A DNA stretch of 64,000 nucleotides from Arthrobacter terrae (GCF_015708085.1 NZ_JADNYM010000012.1:84115-148114); one strand, 5' to 3'; positions 54,847-63,646 are shown, counted from the first letter of the stretch. Numbers and translations are program-made. The notes: generated by a model from the sequence alone, not told the origin.

Positions 54847-54982
54847 CGGCACCACGGCCGGCGGCGCCGAGCGGTAACGCATGCTGCCGCATGGACTTGC
54901 GTGCTGTGGTGGGGGAAAATGGATGATGGCGGGGACGGGCTTGCAGCCCGCCAATGTCCCGTTTTTGTCAGGAGACCAAATA

Positions 54983-55183
54983 ATGAAGATTGAAATTGAA
55001 CCTTACAGCTGTGTCAGCAGCGGCAACTGTATTATCGCCGCGCCGCTGGTATTCGATCAGGACCCCGAGGACGGCCGGGTCAGGCTGAAGACGGATGAGC
55101 CGCCGGAGGATCAGCGGGCGAATGTTGATAAGGCCATTTTCCTGTGCCCGGCCCAGGCCATCGAATGGGCAGAGGAGGACTAG
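54983..55183 (+). CDS. Ferredoxin with three cluster cysteines ([3Fe-4S] type)
   Basis: A 66-residue ferredoxin. The cysteine pattern is CVSSGNC (C-x5-C) near residue 10 and a single CP at FLCPAQAIEW. The fourth cysteine of 4Fe-4S ferredoxins is absent, as in the small [3Fe-4S] ferredoxins that serve actinobacterial cytochromes P450. The start is ATG at 54983 behind AGGAG. No P450 or reductase is nearby, so its redox partner is unknown. It is only 3 bp from the next gene. Confidence 0.9.
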   Translation: MKIEIEPYSCVSSGNCIIAAPLVFDQDPEDGRVRLKTDEPPEDQRANVDKAIFLCPAQAIEWAEED

Positions 55184-55186
55184 CGC

Positions 55187-55558
55187 ATGTTGGTTGCTTT
55201 TTCACTCGCCCCATCCGGAACCCCGGTGCAGACCGGGGATGCTGTCCACGCCGGCTCAAGTGCGGACGGATCAGGCGCGGATGCCTACGTTCAAAACGGT
55301 TCGGTCCACCTCGCCGTTGCGGCCGCCGTCAAGGTGGTTCGGGAATCCGGGCTGCCAAACCACACCGATTCCATGTTCACCACCGTTGAGGGCGACTGGG
55401 ACGAAGTCATGGACGTGGTCAAACGTGCCTCCGAGGCCGTCGGCCGGTTCGGCAGCCGCGTGTCCCTGGTCCTGAAGGCAGACATCCGGCCCGGACACAC
55501 CAACGAGCTGACCGGAAAGGTGAACCGTCTTGAGAAGGCGCTCGGCGAAAGCCGGTAG
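55187..55558 (+). CDS. Thiamine-binding-fold protein (MTH1187/YqgV family)
   Basis: A 123-residue protein of the MTH1187/YkoF-like family. Key parts are MLVAFSLAPSGTP, AVAAAVKVVRESGLPNHTDSMFTTVEGDWDEVMDVVKRASEAV (key ESGLPN-TDSMFTT-EG) and VLKADIRPGHTNELTGKV. Members bind thiamine or related ligands, but their physiological role is poorly defined. An acidic insertion (about 16-36) is unusual and Gly/Ser-rich. Likely cotranscribed with the ferredoxin gene. Confidence 0.88.
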   Translation: MLVAFSLAPSGTPVQTGDAVHAGSSADGSGADAYVQNGSVHLAVAAAVKVVRESGLPNHTDSMFTTVEGDWDEVMDVVKRASEAVGRFGSRVSLVLKADIRPGHTNELTGKVNRLEKALGESR

Positions 55559-55632
55559 CCGGCGAATCAATGGTGCGCCCGCGGGCGCGGCCGGGATCCC
55601 GGTGCCGCGGCCGTGTCCGATACCCTTAAGCC

Positions 55633-56571
55633 ATGACTGAGACCAAAGCCAGCGACGCAGCGGGGCACCTATGGTCACCCACAGACGGGAACCTTGTGGT
55701 TCACGGCGACAATTTGGAATTCCTCAAAACCCTGCCGGCTGAAACCTTTCGGCTGATCTATATTGACCCGCCCTTCAATACGGGAAAAGTCCAGACCCGG
55801 CAGACCATGAAGAACGTCCGTTCCGCTACCGGAAACCGGATCGGCTTCAAGGGGCAAAGCTACGACACAGTCAAAGGGATGGCCTTCGGGTACAGCGACT
55901 CCTTCGCCGAGTATTGGGACTTCCTTGAACCCCGATTGGAAGAGGCGTGGCGTCTTTTGACTGAGGACGGAACGCTTTACCTGCATTTGGATTACCGTGA
56001 GGTGCACTACGCGAAGGTGCTTCTGGACGCGCTCTTTGGCCGGGACTGTTTCCTCAATGAAATTATCTGGGCGTACGACTACGGAGCGCGGGCCAAAAAG
56101 AAATGGCCGGCCAAGCACGACAATATCCTGGTGTACGTCAAAAACCCGGATAAGTATTTCTTCAACAGCGCTGAGGTGGATCGCGAACCTTATATGGCGC
56201 CCGGCTTGGTCACACCGGAAAAGGTCGCGCTCGGGAAGTTGCCGACGGACACCTGGTGGCACACTATTGTCTCCCCCAACGGTAAGGAAAAAACAGGCTA
56301 TCCAACGCAAAAACCGTTGGGTATCCTGCGGCGGATCATTCAGGCGAGCAGCGAACGTGGGGACTGGGTTCTGGACTTTTTCGCCGGAAGCGGCACCACC
56401 GGTGCCGCGGCCCAGGAACTACAACGGCAATTTGTCCTCGTGGATCAGAACCCCGAGGCCATCGAAATCATGAGGAAGCGGCTGGCCGACGGAACATCAC
56501 AGATGCGCATAATGGAGCAGGATCCGGCCAATAGCCCTGCCTTGTACGCTGGCAATGTTGCTAAGGGTTGA
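55633..56571 (+). CDS. Site-specific DNA methyltransferase, beta class, orphan
   Basis: An amino-methyltransferase (N6-adenine or N4-cytosine). Motif IV IDPPFNTG lies near residue 41, before the SAM motif I FFAGSGTTGAAA (about 253-264), which defines the beta order. The end reads VLVDQNPEAIEIMRKRL. No restriction endonuclease gene adjoins it, so it is either an epigenetic regulator or a remnant of a restriction-modification pair. ATG 55633 starts the frame. Recognition site cannot be read from sequence. Confidence 0.9.
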   Translation: MTETKASDAAGHLWSPTDGNLVVHGDNLEFLKTLPAETFRLIYIDPPFNTGKVQTRQTMKNVRSATGNRIGFKGQSYDTVKGMAFGYSDSFAEYWDFLEPRLEEAWRLLTEDGTLYLHLDYREVHYAKVLLDALFGRDCFLNEIIWAYDYGARAKKKWPAKHDNILVYVKNPDKYFFNSAEVDREPYMAPGLVTPEKVALGKLPTDTWWHTIVSPNGKEKTGYPTQKPLGILRRIIQASSERGDWVLDFFAGSGTTGAAAQELQRQFVLVDQNPEAIEIMRKRLADGTSQMRIMEQDPANSPALYAGNVAKG

Positions 56572-56586
56572 GATGGGATTGCGTTA

Positions 56587-57504
56587 GTGGGCAGGCAACG
56601 GTTCAGATCCGGTAAAGCGCTGGCCGCCGCGACAGAAGAGCCGGCTGGTGGTCCGGCCGCTGGACCGGCAGGTGGAACAACGGGTGGGCCCGTCGCCGGA
56701 ACCTACGAAATTGACACCGGCCGGGCCGAACTGATTCCCGACGGTGACAATCCCGATGGCTGGCTGCTCAAGCTCAACGGAGTGCAGAGTTCCCACGTGG
56801 ATCTGGGCGATCCATTGCGGCTGGACTTTGAGTACATGCGCTGGATCATCGCCTTGGTCCGGAGCCGCTGGCCGGTTCCCGCCGGCCGGCTGGACGAAAA
56901 GCTGCGTGCGCTCCATCTGGGCGGTGCGGCCTGTTCCATGGCCCGCTACCTGGTGGCCGCCTACCCTCAATCGCGCAATGTCGTCATCGAAATTGATGCC
57001 AAGCTTGCGGATTATGTGCGCAGCTGGTTTGATCTGCCGCGGGCGCCGCTGCTGAAGATCCGGGTGGGCGAGGCACGCGAGGTAATCGAGTCACTCAGCG
57101 ACGGCAGCCGCGAGCTGATCATCCGGGATGTTTTTGCCGGCGCCTTTACGCCAAAACCGCTGACCACTGCCGAATTCACCGCTGCGGCGCGGCGGGTCCT
57201 GGCCCCGGGCGGGATGTACATTGTCAACTGCGGTGACAGCCCCGCCCTGAGTACGGCCAGACGTGAAGCAGCCACTATAGGCTCGGTTTTCCGGCATACG
57301 GCCATCGTTGCGGATCCCGCCATGCTCAAAGGTCGCCGGTATGGCAATATCATCATTGCCGGAAGCGACCTGCCGCTGGGACAAAGCCCATCGCTGCCGC
57401 GTGAGCTGCTGGCGGGAGCTATGCCTGCACAGCTTTGGGACGACTCTGCGGTGCGCGGTTTCGGGCGCACCGCGCAGGTGCTCATGGACGAACCAAAGGG
57501 CTAG
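56587..57504 (+). CDS. Spermidine synthase-like methyltransferase-fold protein
   Basis: 305 residues. The first 40 are a Gly/Ala/Pro-rich tail (GGPAAGPAGGTTGGPVAG). The domain has a Rossmann-like core with LRALHLGGAACSMARYL (motif I), VVIEIDAKLADYVRSWF and ELIIRDVFAGAFTP. This is the layout of PABA/spermidine-synthase-like proteins found in many actinobacteria. The residues that define aminopropyl transfer are not conserved enough for me to assign polyamine synthesis. GTG start 15 bp after the methyltransferase stop. Confidence 0.75.
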   Translation: MGRQRFRSGKALAAATEEPAGGPAAGPAGGTTGGPVAGTYEIDTGRAELIPDGDNPDGWLLKLNGVQSSHVDLGDPLRLDFEYMRWIIALVRSRWPVPAGRLDEKLRALHLGGAACSMARYLVAAYPQSRNVVIEIDAKLADYVRSWFDLPRAPLLKIRVGEAREVIESLSDGSRELIIRDVFAGAFTPKPLTTAEFTAAARRVLAPGGMYIVNCGDSPALSTARREAATIGSVFRHTAIVADPAMLKGRRYGNIIIAGSDLPLGQSPSLPRELLAGAMPAQLWDDSAVRGFGRTAQVLMDEPKG

Positions 57505-57629
57505 CCGGCGGGACTGCCGGCAAAGTGCGGGAAGCTTGAGTACGGTATCCCGGACGCCTGGGCGACCTCGCGCCCGGTTTATAGTTTTCCGGGACCAGCG
57601 ATAAGGATAAGGACCTAGACGAGGACTTC

Positions 57630-58424
57630 ATGACCAGCCAAGCCAAAGCCACGTCCAAAGTTCCGGCCGCGGAAAACACCCTGCGGATCCTGACTTTGCT
57701 GGCGTCCAAGCGCGGCCCGCTCGCGGCATCGACGATAGCAACAGCCTTGGAGCTGCCGCGTTCCAGCGTCTACCACCTGCTCGGCGTGATGGAGCAGAGC
57801 GGTTTTGTGCTCCATCTGCACGAGGAGCAACGTTACGGCCTCGGCATCAGCGCGTTCGAGCTCAGCAGTGCCTATTCACGCCAGGAGCCGTTGTCCAGAC
57901 TGGGGCGTCCGATGTTGGCGGCCCTGGTGGATGTGATCGGCGAGAGTGCACACCTCGCCGTCCTGCATGGCCGCGATGTGCTCTACATCGTTGAGGAGCG
58001 CGCCAAAAACCGGCCTTCGCTGGTGACCGATGTCGGTGTCCGTCTCCCCAGCCACTTGACCGCCAGCGGGCGGGCCATCCTCGCGGCATTGCCTAAATCT
58101 CAGGTGCGGGCGCTCTACCCCAATGCGGCAGCCTTCAGCAGCCGAACCGAAACCTCATCACCGATCCTGAAATACTCGGCCCTGCAGGCGCATCTGGATC
58201 AGGTCCGCCAGCGCGGCTATGCCACCGAGAACGGGGAAGTGACGGCCGGCTTCGGATCGGTGGCCGCGGCTGTCACTGACCACGTCGGTTGGCCGACGGC
58301 GGCAGTTGCCGTGACGTTCCTGGAAGAGAAAGTGCCGGCGGAACGGTGGCCGGAACTCGCCCGACGGGTGCAAAAGGCGGCAGATGACCTATCGCATCGC
58401 CTTTATGGCCGGCCAGCCGCCTGA
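57630..58424 (+). CDS. IclR-family regulator next to hut genes
   Basis: 264 residues: the winged helix with STIATALELPRSSVYHLLGVMEQ, then the IclR effector domain with GESAHLAVLHGRDVLYIVEERA, VRLPSHLTASGRAILAALP and GYATENGEVTAGFGSVAAAV. Position and orientation just before hutU-hutH suggest it controls histidine degradation, responding to urocanate or a related molecule (inference). Start ATG after GAGGACTTC. Confidence 0.87.
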   Translation: MTSQAKATSKVPAAENTLRILTLLASKRGPLAASTIATALELPRSSVYHLLGVMEQSGFVLHLHEEQRYGLGISAFELSSAYSRQEPLSRLGRPMLAALVDVIGESAHLAVLHGRDVLYIVEERAKNRPSLVTDVGVRLPSHLTASGRAILAALPKSQVRALYPNAAAFSSRTETSSPILKYSALQAHLDQVRQRGYATENGEVTAGFGSVAAAVTDHVGWPTAAVAVTFLEEKVPAERWPELARRVQKAADDLSHRLYGRPAA

Positions 58425-58587
58425 TTCTCCCGGGTGATCCTGCCGGCCCAATCCCGCGAATCCTGTTCCGGGCAGTTCCGGAGTCTGGAATACCGGACGC
58501 TGCTGGAGCGAAACATCTTGGTGCGCACCGCCTCACGTTGTTTGATGTAAGTGATAAGAATTTAATCCCCAACCGTCAGGAGTCGAG

Positions 58588-60336
58588 ATGGCGCAGACCG
58601 ATCTGCCCCGCAGCAGCAAGCCAGAATCGAGCAAGCCAGAATCGAGCAAGCCGGGCGTTGATTTCTCCAAGGGCGCCCGTCCGGTAAGGGCCGCCCGCGG
58701 CACCGAACTGACCGCAAAAAGCTGGCAGACGGAAGCCCCGCTGCGGATGTTGATGAACAACCTGGATCCGGAGGTCGCCGAGCGCCCCGATGATTTGGTG
58801 GTTTACGGCGGTACCGGCCGTGCCGTGCGCAGCTGGGACGCCTTCGACGCGATCACGCGCACCCTCACCACACTGGAAAAGGACGAGACGCTCCTGGTCC
58901 AGTCCGGTAAGCCGGTGGGCGTCTTCCGCACCAACGAGTGGGCGCCCCGCGTCCTGCTGGCCAACTCCAACCTGGTCGGGGACTGGGCCAACTGGCCGGA
59001 ATTCCGCCGGCTCGAGGCCGAGGGCCTGATGATGTACGGCCAGATGACGGCCGGATCCTGGATCTACATCGGCACCCAGGGCATCCTGCAGGGAACGTAC
59101 GAAACCTTCGCCGCCATTGCGGAAAAGCGATTCGGTGGCACCCTGGCCGGAACGCTGACGCTGACCGGCGGCTGCGGCGGCATGGGCGGCGCGCAGCCGC
59201 TAGCCGTCACGCTCAATGGCGGCGCCGTCCTGATTGTCGACGTCGACGAGACACGTTTGCGTCGTCGTGCCGGCAAGCGCTACCTCGACGACGTCGAAAC
59301 TGACTTGGATGCCGCCGTCGTCAAGGTACTTGCCGCGAAAGAGCAAAAGCGTCCGTTGTCGGTCGGTTATGTCGGGAACGCCGCCGAGGTGTTCCCTGAG
59401 CTGCTGCGTCGGCACAAGGCCGGTGAACTGACGATTGACATTGTCACGGATCAGACCAGCGCTCACGATCCGCTCAGCTACCTCCCCGAGGGCATCGCCA
59501 TGGATGAATGGCAGCGTGAGGCCGGTGCGGATCCGGACGGCTTCACCAAGAAGGCCCAGACGTCGATGGCCAACCAGGTACAGGCGATGGTGGAGTTCCA
59601 GGACGCCGGTGCTGAGGTCTTCGACTATGGCAACTCGATCCGTGACGAAGCGCGTAAGGGCGGCTACAACCGGGCTTTCGACTTCCCCGGTTTTGTGCCC
59701 GCCTACATCCGCCCGCTCTTCTGCGAGGGCATGGGACCGTTCCGCTGGGTGGCCCTCTCCGGTGATCCGGAGGATATCCGGGTCACCGATGAGGCACTCA
59801 AGGAGCTCTTTCCGGACAATGCACACCTGCACCGGTGGCTTGATGCGGCGCAGAAGCACGTGGAATTTGAGGGTCTGCCCGCGCGGATCTGCTGGCTTGG
59901 CTATGGAGAGCGGGCTAAGGCCGGAGTGCTGTTCAACCAACTGGTGGCCCAGGGGAAGGTGAAGGCTCCGCTCGTGATTGGCCGCGACCACCTGGACTCC
60001 GGTTCCGTGGCTTCCCCTTACCGCGAGACCGAATCCATGGCTGACGGCTCGGATGCCATTGCGGACTGGCCGTTGCTCAATGCCATGTTAAATACCGCCT
60101 CAGGCGCCACCTGGGTCTCCATCCACCACGGCGGAGGCGTCGGCATCGGCCGCTCCATTCACGCCGGCCAGGTCTCGGTTGCCGACGGCACCGAGCTCGC
60201 CGCACAAAAGCTGGAACGCCTGTTGACCAATGATCCCGGCATGGGGGTCATCCGCCATGCCGACGCCGGCTATGACCGCGCGCTGGAGGTGGCCGCCGAG
60301 CGCGGCGTACGGATTCCCATGTCGGAGGGAAACTAA
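58588..60336 (+). CDS. hutU: Urocanate hydratase
   Basis: Second step of histidine breakdown, urocanate to imidazolonepropionate, using tightly bound NAD. 582 residues. Signatures are [52 protein letters not shown] (key parts), the NAD-binding [14 protein letters not shown] and the active-site region [20 protein letters not shown]. The N-terminus is extended by three KPESS-type pentapeptides from a 15-bp tandem repeat. Start ATG follows CAGGAGTCGAG. Confidence 0.96.
   Translation: MAQTDLPRSSKPESSKPESSKPGVDFSKGARPVRAARGTELTAKSWQTEAPLRMLMNNLDPEVAERPDDLVVYGGTGRAVRSWDAFDAITRTLTTLEKDETLLVQSGKPVGVFRTNEWAPRVLLANSNLVGDWANWPEFRRLEAEGLMMYGQMTAGSWIYIGTQGILQGTYETFAAIAEKRFGGTLAGTLTLTGGCGGMGGAQPLAVTLNGGAVLIVDVDETRLRRRAGKRYLDDVETDLDAAVVKVLAAKEQKRPLSVGYVGNAAEVFPELLRRHKAGELTIDIVTDQTSAHDPLSYLPEGIAMDEWQREAGADPDGFTKKAQTSMANQVQAMVEFQDAGAEVFDYGNSIRDEARKGGYNRAFDFPGFVPAYIRPLFCEGMGPFRWVALSGDPEDIRVTDEALKELFPDNAHLHRWLDAAQKHVEFEGLPARICWLGYGERAKAGVLFNQLVAQGKVKAPLVIGRDHLDSGSVASPYRETESMADGSDAIADWPLLNAMLNTASGATWVSIHHGGGVGIGRSIHAGQVSVADGTELAAQKLERLLTNDPGMGVIRHADAGYDRALEVAAERGVRIPMSEGN
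58615..58652. repeat. 15-bp in-frame tandem repeat at the hutU start
   Basis: AGCAAGCCAGAATCG at 58615-58629 is repeated exactly at 58630-58644, with a partial third copy to 58652. It encodes SKPES units. Confidence 0.95.
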
Positions 60337-60346
60337 CTCATCGACT

Positions 60347-60392
60347 GAGCACTAGGTGTCGGATACAGCCCTGTATCCGACACCTAGTGCTC
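60347..60392. repeat. Perfect 22-bp-arm palindrome between hutU and hutH
   Basis: Twenty-two bases starting GAGCACTAGGTGTCGG and ending ATACAG (60347-60368) are followed by CC and then their exact reverse complement (60371-60392). The structure begins 10 bp after the hutU stop. No T-run follows, so it is not a classical terminator. It may limit hutH read-through or stabilise the hutU transcript. Confidence 0.95.
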
Positions 60393-60442
60393 CATGGATC
60401 GCCCGAACCGGAAGAACCCAACAACTTAGAAGGTAAGAAATC

Positions 60443-62017
60443 ATGTCCGCAGAAGTCCTCGAAACCCGCGAAGTCCTCCTTTCCAGCTCCGGTGTCACAG
60501 CCGAGGACGTGATCGCCGTCGCCCGCCACGATGCGAAGGTGACCATTAGCCAGGAAGCACTGGAGACCGTTGCCAAGGTGCGGGCACACATTGACAAACT
60601 CGCGCACTCGGACGTTCCGGCCTATGGCATTTCCACCGGCTTCGGAGCCCTGGCGAACCGGCATATCCCGATGGATATGCGCACCCAACTGCAGAAATCG
60701 CTGATCCGCTCGCACGCTGCCGGCATGGGCCCGGCCGTGGAGCGCGAAGTAGTCCGGGCCTTGATGTTCCTGCGCGCCAAGACGCTGGCGTCCGGTCGTA
60801 CCGGTATCCGTCCGGTCGTAGTACAGACCATGGTGGATGTGCTTAACGCGGGCATCACGCCCGTAGTCCGGGAGTTTGGTTCGCTCGGCTGCTCCGGAGA
60901 CCTCGCACCGCTTTCGCACTGTGCACTGGTGCTGATGGGCGAGGGCGAGGCGACCGGCCCCGACGGCACGGTCTTTGGTCCGTCGGGGCGGCCGGTCTCC
61001 GAACTGCTCGCCCAGGCCGGTATTGAGCCGGTGCTGCTGGCGGAAAAGGAAGGACTGGCCCTGATCAACGGCACCGACGGCATGCTCGGCATGCTGCTGA
61101 TGGCCATCGCGGATCTGCGTGAACTGCTGGCGACGGCGGACATCACCGCCGCGCTGTCCGTCGAAGGCCTGCTGGGAACGGATCAGGTGTTCCTGCCCGA
61201 GCTGCACGCTGCTTTGCGTCCGCACCCTGGCCAGGCGGCCAGCGCAGATAACATGCTGCGTGTCCTTTCCGGCTCTGCCATCGTGGCCTCGCACCGCGTC
61301 GGGGACAGCCGTGTCCAGGACGCCTACTCGCTGCGCTGCGCTCCACAGGTCGCCGGAGCCGCACGGGACACCGTGGAATATGCCTATCTGGTGGCAACCC
61401 GGGAACTCGCGGCCACCATTGACAACCCGGTGGTGCTGCCGGACGGCCGCGTCAGCTCCAACGGAAACTTCCATGGTGCTCCGGTAGCCTACGTGCTGGA
61501 TTTTCTGGCCATCGTTGCCGCCGACGTGGCCTCCATCGCTGAACGCCGCACGGACCGGATGCTGGACCCGGCGCGCTCGCAGGGCCTGCCCGCTTTCCTG
61601 GCCGGCGATCCGGGGGTTGACTCCGGATTAATGATCGCCCAGTACACGCAGGCTGGTCTGGTCTCGGACAGCAAGCGGCTGGCCGTTCCGGCTTCGGTCG
61701 ATTCGATTCCGAGCTCGGCGATGCAGGAGGATCACGTTTCCATGGGCTGGCATGCGGCGCGCAAGCTGCGTCAATCGGTGCAGAACCTGCGCCGCGTCCT
61801 TGCCGTCGAACTGGTGGCAGCGGCCCGTGCCATCGACATGCGTGCTCCACTGCAGCCCGGCCCGGCCGGTGCCGCCGTCCTGGCCGTGCTTCGAGGGAGC
61901 GTCGACGGACCCGGCGCGGACAGGTTCCTTTCGCCGGAGCTGCAGGAAGCCGACCGCTTGGTCGGCAGTGGCGCCATCCGGGCAGCGGCAGAGTCCGCCG
62001 TCGGCCCGCTCAACTAA
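60443..62017 (+). CDS. hutH: Histidine ammonia-lyase
   Basis: First step of histidine degradation, histidine to urocanate and ammonia. 524 residues. The MIO prosthetic group forms at residues 150-152, read here as Cys-Ser-Gly in EFGSLGCSGDLAPLSH, whereas the common tripeptide is Ala-Ser-Gly. YGISTGFGALANRHI carries the catalytic Tyr, and QDAYSLRCAPQVAGA and SSNGNFHGAPVAY are further conserved segments. Start follows AGAAGGTAAG. It is separated from hutU by the palindrome. Confidence 0.95.
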   Translation: MSAEVLETREVLLSSSGVTAEDVIAVARHDAKVTISQEALETVAKVRAHIDKLAHSDVPAYGISTGFGALANRHIPMDMRTQLQKSLIRSHAAGMGPAVEREVVRALMFLRAKTLASGRTGIRPVVVQTMVDVLNAGITPVVREFGSLGCSGDLAPLSHCALVLMGEGEATGPDGTVFGPSGRPVSELLAQAGIEPVLLAEKEGLALINGTDGMLGMLLMAIADLRELLATADITAALSVEGLLGTDQVFLPELHAALRPHPGQAASADNMLRVLSGSAIVASHRVGDSRVQDAYSLRCAPQVAGAARDTVEYAYLVATRELAATIDNPVVLPDGRVSSNGNFHGAPVAYVLDFLAIVAADVASIAERRTDRMLDPARSQGLPAFLAGDPGVDSGLMIAQYTQAGLVSDSKRLAVPASVDSIPSSAMQEDHVSMGWHAARKLRQSVQNLRRVLAVELVAAARAIDMRAPLQPGPAGAAVLAVLRGSVDGPGADRFLSPELQEADRLVGSGAIRAAAESAVGPLN

Positions 62018-62039
62018 TACAGCCCGGAAGGCACGTTCT

Positions 62040-62594
62040 TTACGCCGCGTTCATGTGGCCCCGTTGCCCATGTTCGTTTTGTTGGAGCGGTGCGGCTAGG
62101 GACCAGCACCAGCCAGCGAGTTCCCTGGCGACCGCGGTGTTGGCCGTGACGGAGCGCTTCTTGCGGGCGTCGAAGACTTCCCACTTGTGGTGAAGACGGT
62201 GGTTGCCTTCCAGAGCACGGATCCGGGTGGTCGGGGCGACCAGGTTCAGTTGCCACAGCAGGCGCAGCCCCGGCCGAGAGTATGGACGTTTGTGTTGCCA
62301 GGCTGCCTCGATAAGGAGTTTGCCGGCGTATTTGCTGCCGGCCTTCGTGATCGGTCCCTGGTGCCTGGATTGGCCCGAGGACTGCTCACTGGGCACCAAC
62401 CCGGCATAGGAGGCAAAGGAGGGCCCGGTGAATCGTGTCCAATCGACGATCTCCACGGCGAGCCCGAAACCGGTGGTGACCTCGATGCCGCGCAGACACA
62501 TCAACGCATCAACCACCGGCGTGTACTCACAGGCCTTGGCCGTGGCCACGACCTGCTTGTCAATGCGCTTCAACTGCGCCGCGAGCAGTTCCAC
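62040..62594 (-). mobile_element. IS110-family transposase, C-terminal half only
   Basis: The 184-residue frame matches the C-terminal IS110/IS116 transposase domain: VVDALMCLRGIEVTTGFGLAVEI, FTGPSFASYAGLVPSEQSSG and QGPITKAGSKYAGKLLIEAAWQHK (key parts), with the conserved Ser. The N-terminal DEDD catalytic half is missing, so it cannot transpose. It lies 22 bp after hutH and is abutted at its 5' end by a resolvase gene fragment. Confidence 0.88.
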
Positions 62595-62650
62595 TCACGC
62601 TGTGCGGTGAGGTCTTGCTCTTCCGTAGACACGCGCGCATAGCCGATCAT
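62594..62650 (-). pseudogene. Serine recombinase (resolvase) N-terminal fragment
   Basis: Reading leftward from ATG at 62650 gives MIGYARVSTEEQDLTAQRE, the start of a resolvase/invertase with the catalytic Ser in RVST. The match ends abruptly at about 62594 where IS110 transposase sequence begins in another frame, and the fused frame soon stops. Only 19 codons remain. Confidence 0.85.
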
Positions 62651-62858
62651 AATCTTAGACTTGCAGATCATTGTTTCACATAGGGCCCCGTCACCGGACA
62701 ACTCACCGGACGGGTCTTACGGGACGATGGTGGGTAAGCGCTCAAAACAACTTTGATTTTGTGCTTTCGTGTCCTGTGGAGGACCCCCTTACGTGACGGG
62801 CTTTAGGTGGGTTCCGTGGGCAGGCTGGCGTCCAGTTGATACTTGGATCAACCCACCC
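62651..62858. other. Non-coding accessory segment, lower GC
   Basis: About 210 bp between the resolvase fragment and the TetR gene. It holds 8-bp inverted arms GGTGGGTT (62806-62813) and AACCCACC (62850-62857) just past the TetR stop, possibly its terminator. No gene is supported. Confidence 0.4.
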
Positions 62859-63524
62859 TTAGCGTGCGAGTTTCCCGTTTACTGCGTTGACCCTTCGAAC
62901 GGGTAGGTCGCCAATAGTGCCCCAGACGGAAAGTTGGCAACGGATAGCCTCGTTCACATCGGAAGGCAAAGTGACGAAACTTCCCGTTGACTCTGACACT
63001 GAGATCAGGCCAGCTACTGTTCCAACAATGAGGCGTGAATGAAAACCAATGTTCACCGTCGCGTCAATCAGTTCAGCTCGTTGCGCCTCCCCGAGCAAGC
63101 CAGCAGCGTGTGCAGTCCAACCGCTGTAGCGGCCTGGAATTCCATCAGCAATACCTTCAAGTTCGCGGCGGAGTTTGAGCGCAGCCCGCGCCAACGGAGT
63201 GTGAACCACGTGCAACGCAACACTAGTGGCGGCGGAGAGCAGCTCAGCCAGTGGTGACTCTGCTTGCCGGCCTGAGCCCATAAATATGCCCGAAGGGTAA
63301 GCCGTGTTCAAGACGGAGCACCCGAGCATGGGCTTAGTAGGGAAGTGGTAGCTAACGAGCGACTTGGACATGCCGCTTCTCTTTGCGACGCTCGCAAAAC
63401 TCGCCTTCTCGAAACCCAATTCATCAAATTCGAGGACTGCCGCATCCAAGATTCGAGACGCCGTGTTTGACGCACCGTGACAAGCCGCGATGGCGAAATC
63501 TGAAGTATTTTGTTGCTTCCCCAT
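62859..63524 (-). CDS. TetR-family transcriptional regulator
   Basis: 221 residues. The N-terminal domain reads ASRILDAAVLEFDELGFEKASFASVAKRSGMSKSLVSYHFPTKPML (key parts FDELGFEKASFASVA and GMSKSLVSYHF), a clear TetR helix-turn-helix. The ligand domain is diverged. The overall look (hydrophobic C-terminal helices, length, Y-H-F-P-T-K) is compatible with the gamma-butyrolactone receptor-like branch, but I cannot confirm that. It is divergent from a secreted small protein gene, and two palindromes lie between them. Codon use and GC look lower than in the housekeeping genes, suggesting acquisition. Confidence 0.8.
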   Translation of the reverse strand: MGKQQNTSDFAIAACHGASNTASRILDAAVLEFDELGFEKASFASVAKRSGMSKSLVSYHFPTKPMLGCSVLNTAYPSGIFMGSGRQAESPLAELLSAATSVALHVVHTPLARAALKLRRELEGIADGIPGRYSGWTAHAAGLLGEAQRAELIDATVNIGFHSRLIVGTVAGLISVSESTGSFVTLPSDVNEAIRCQLSVWGTIGDLPVRRVNAVNGKLAR

Positions 63525-63583
63525 AATGGGAGTGTTTCACAGGCGTCGAAGCGGGCCAAGTGGAAATGTCAGAATATCGCTTC

Positions 63584-63601
63584 CTTGGACGCCCGTCCAA
63601 G
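63584..63601. promoter_or_regulatory. Palindrome, candidate operator of the TetR regulator
   Basis: CTTGGACG CC CGTCCAAG is a perfect 8-bp-arm palindrome in the gap between the divergent TetR gene (start 63524) and the small secreted protein gene (start 63681). Confidence 0.55.
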
Positions 63602-63646
63602 ACGTAGCCTCATGCACATACACGGCTTCCATCCCCTAAATGTGGG

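Noticed and set aside
55184..55186. TPP riboswitch before the thiamine-binding-fold gene
   Set aside because: Only 3 bp separate it from the ferredoxin gene, leaving no room. No TPP motif was seen upstream of 54983 either.
60338..61474. 378-residue minus-strand frame
   Set aside because: It is the antisense of hutH, and its ends coincide with the palindrome by chance.
62040..62594. Functional IS110 element
   Set aside because: The N-terminal DEDD catalytic half is absent and the 5' side is resolvase DNA, so it is a remnant.
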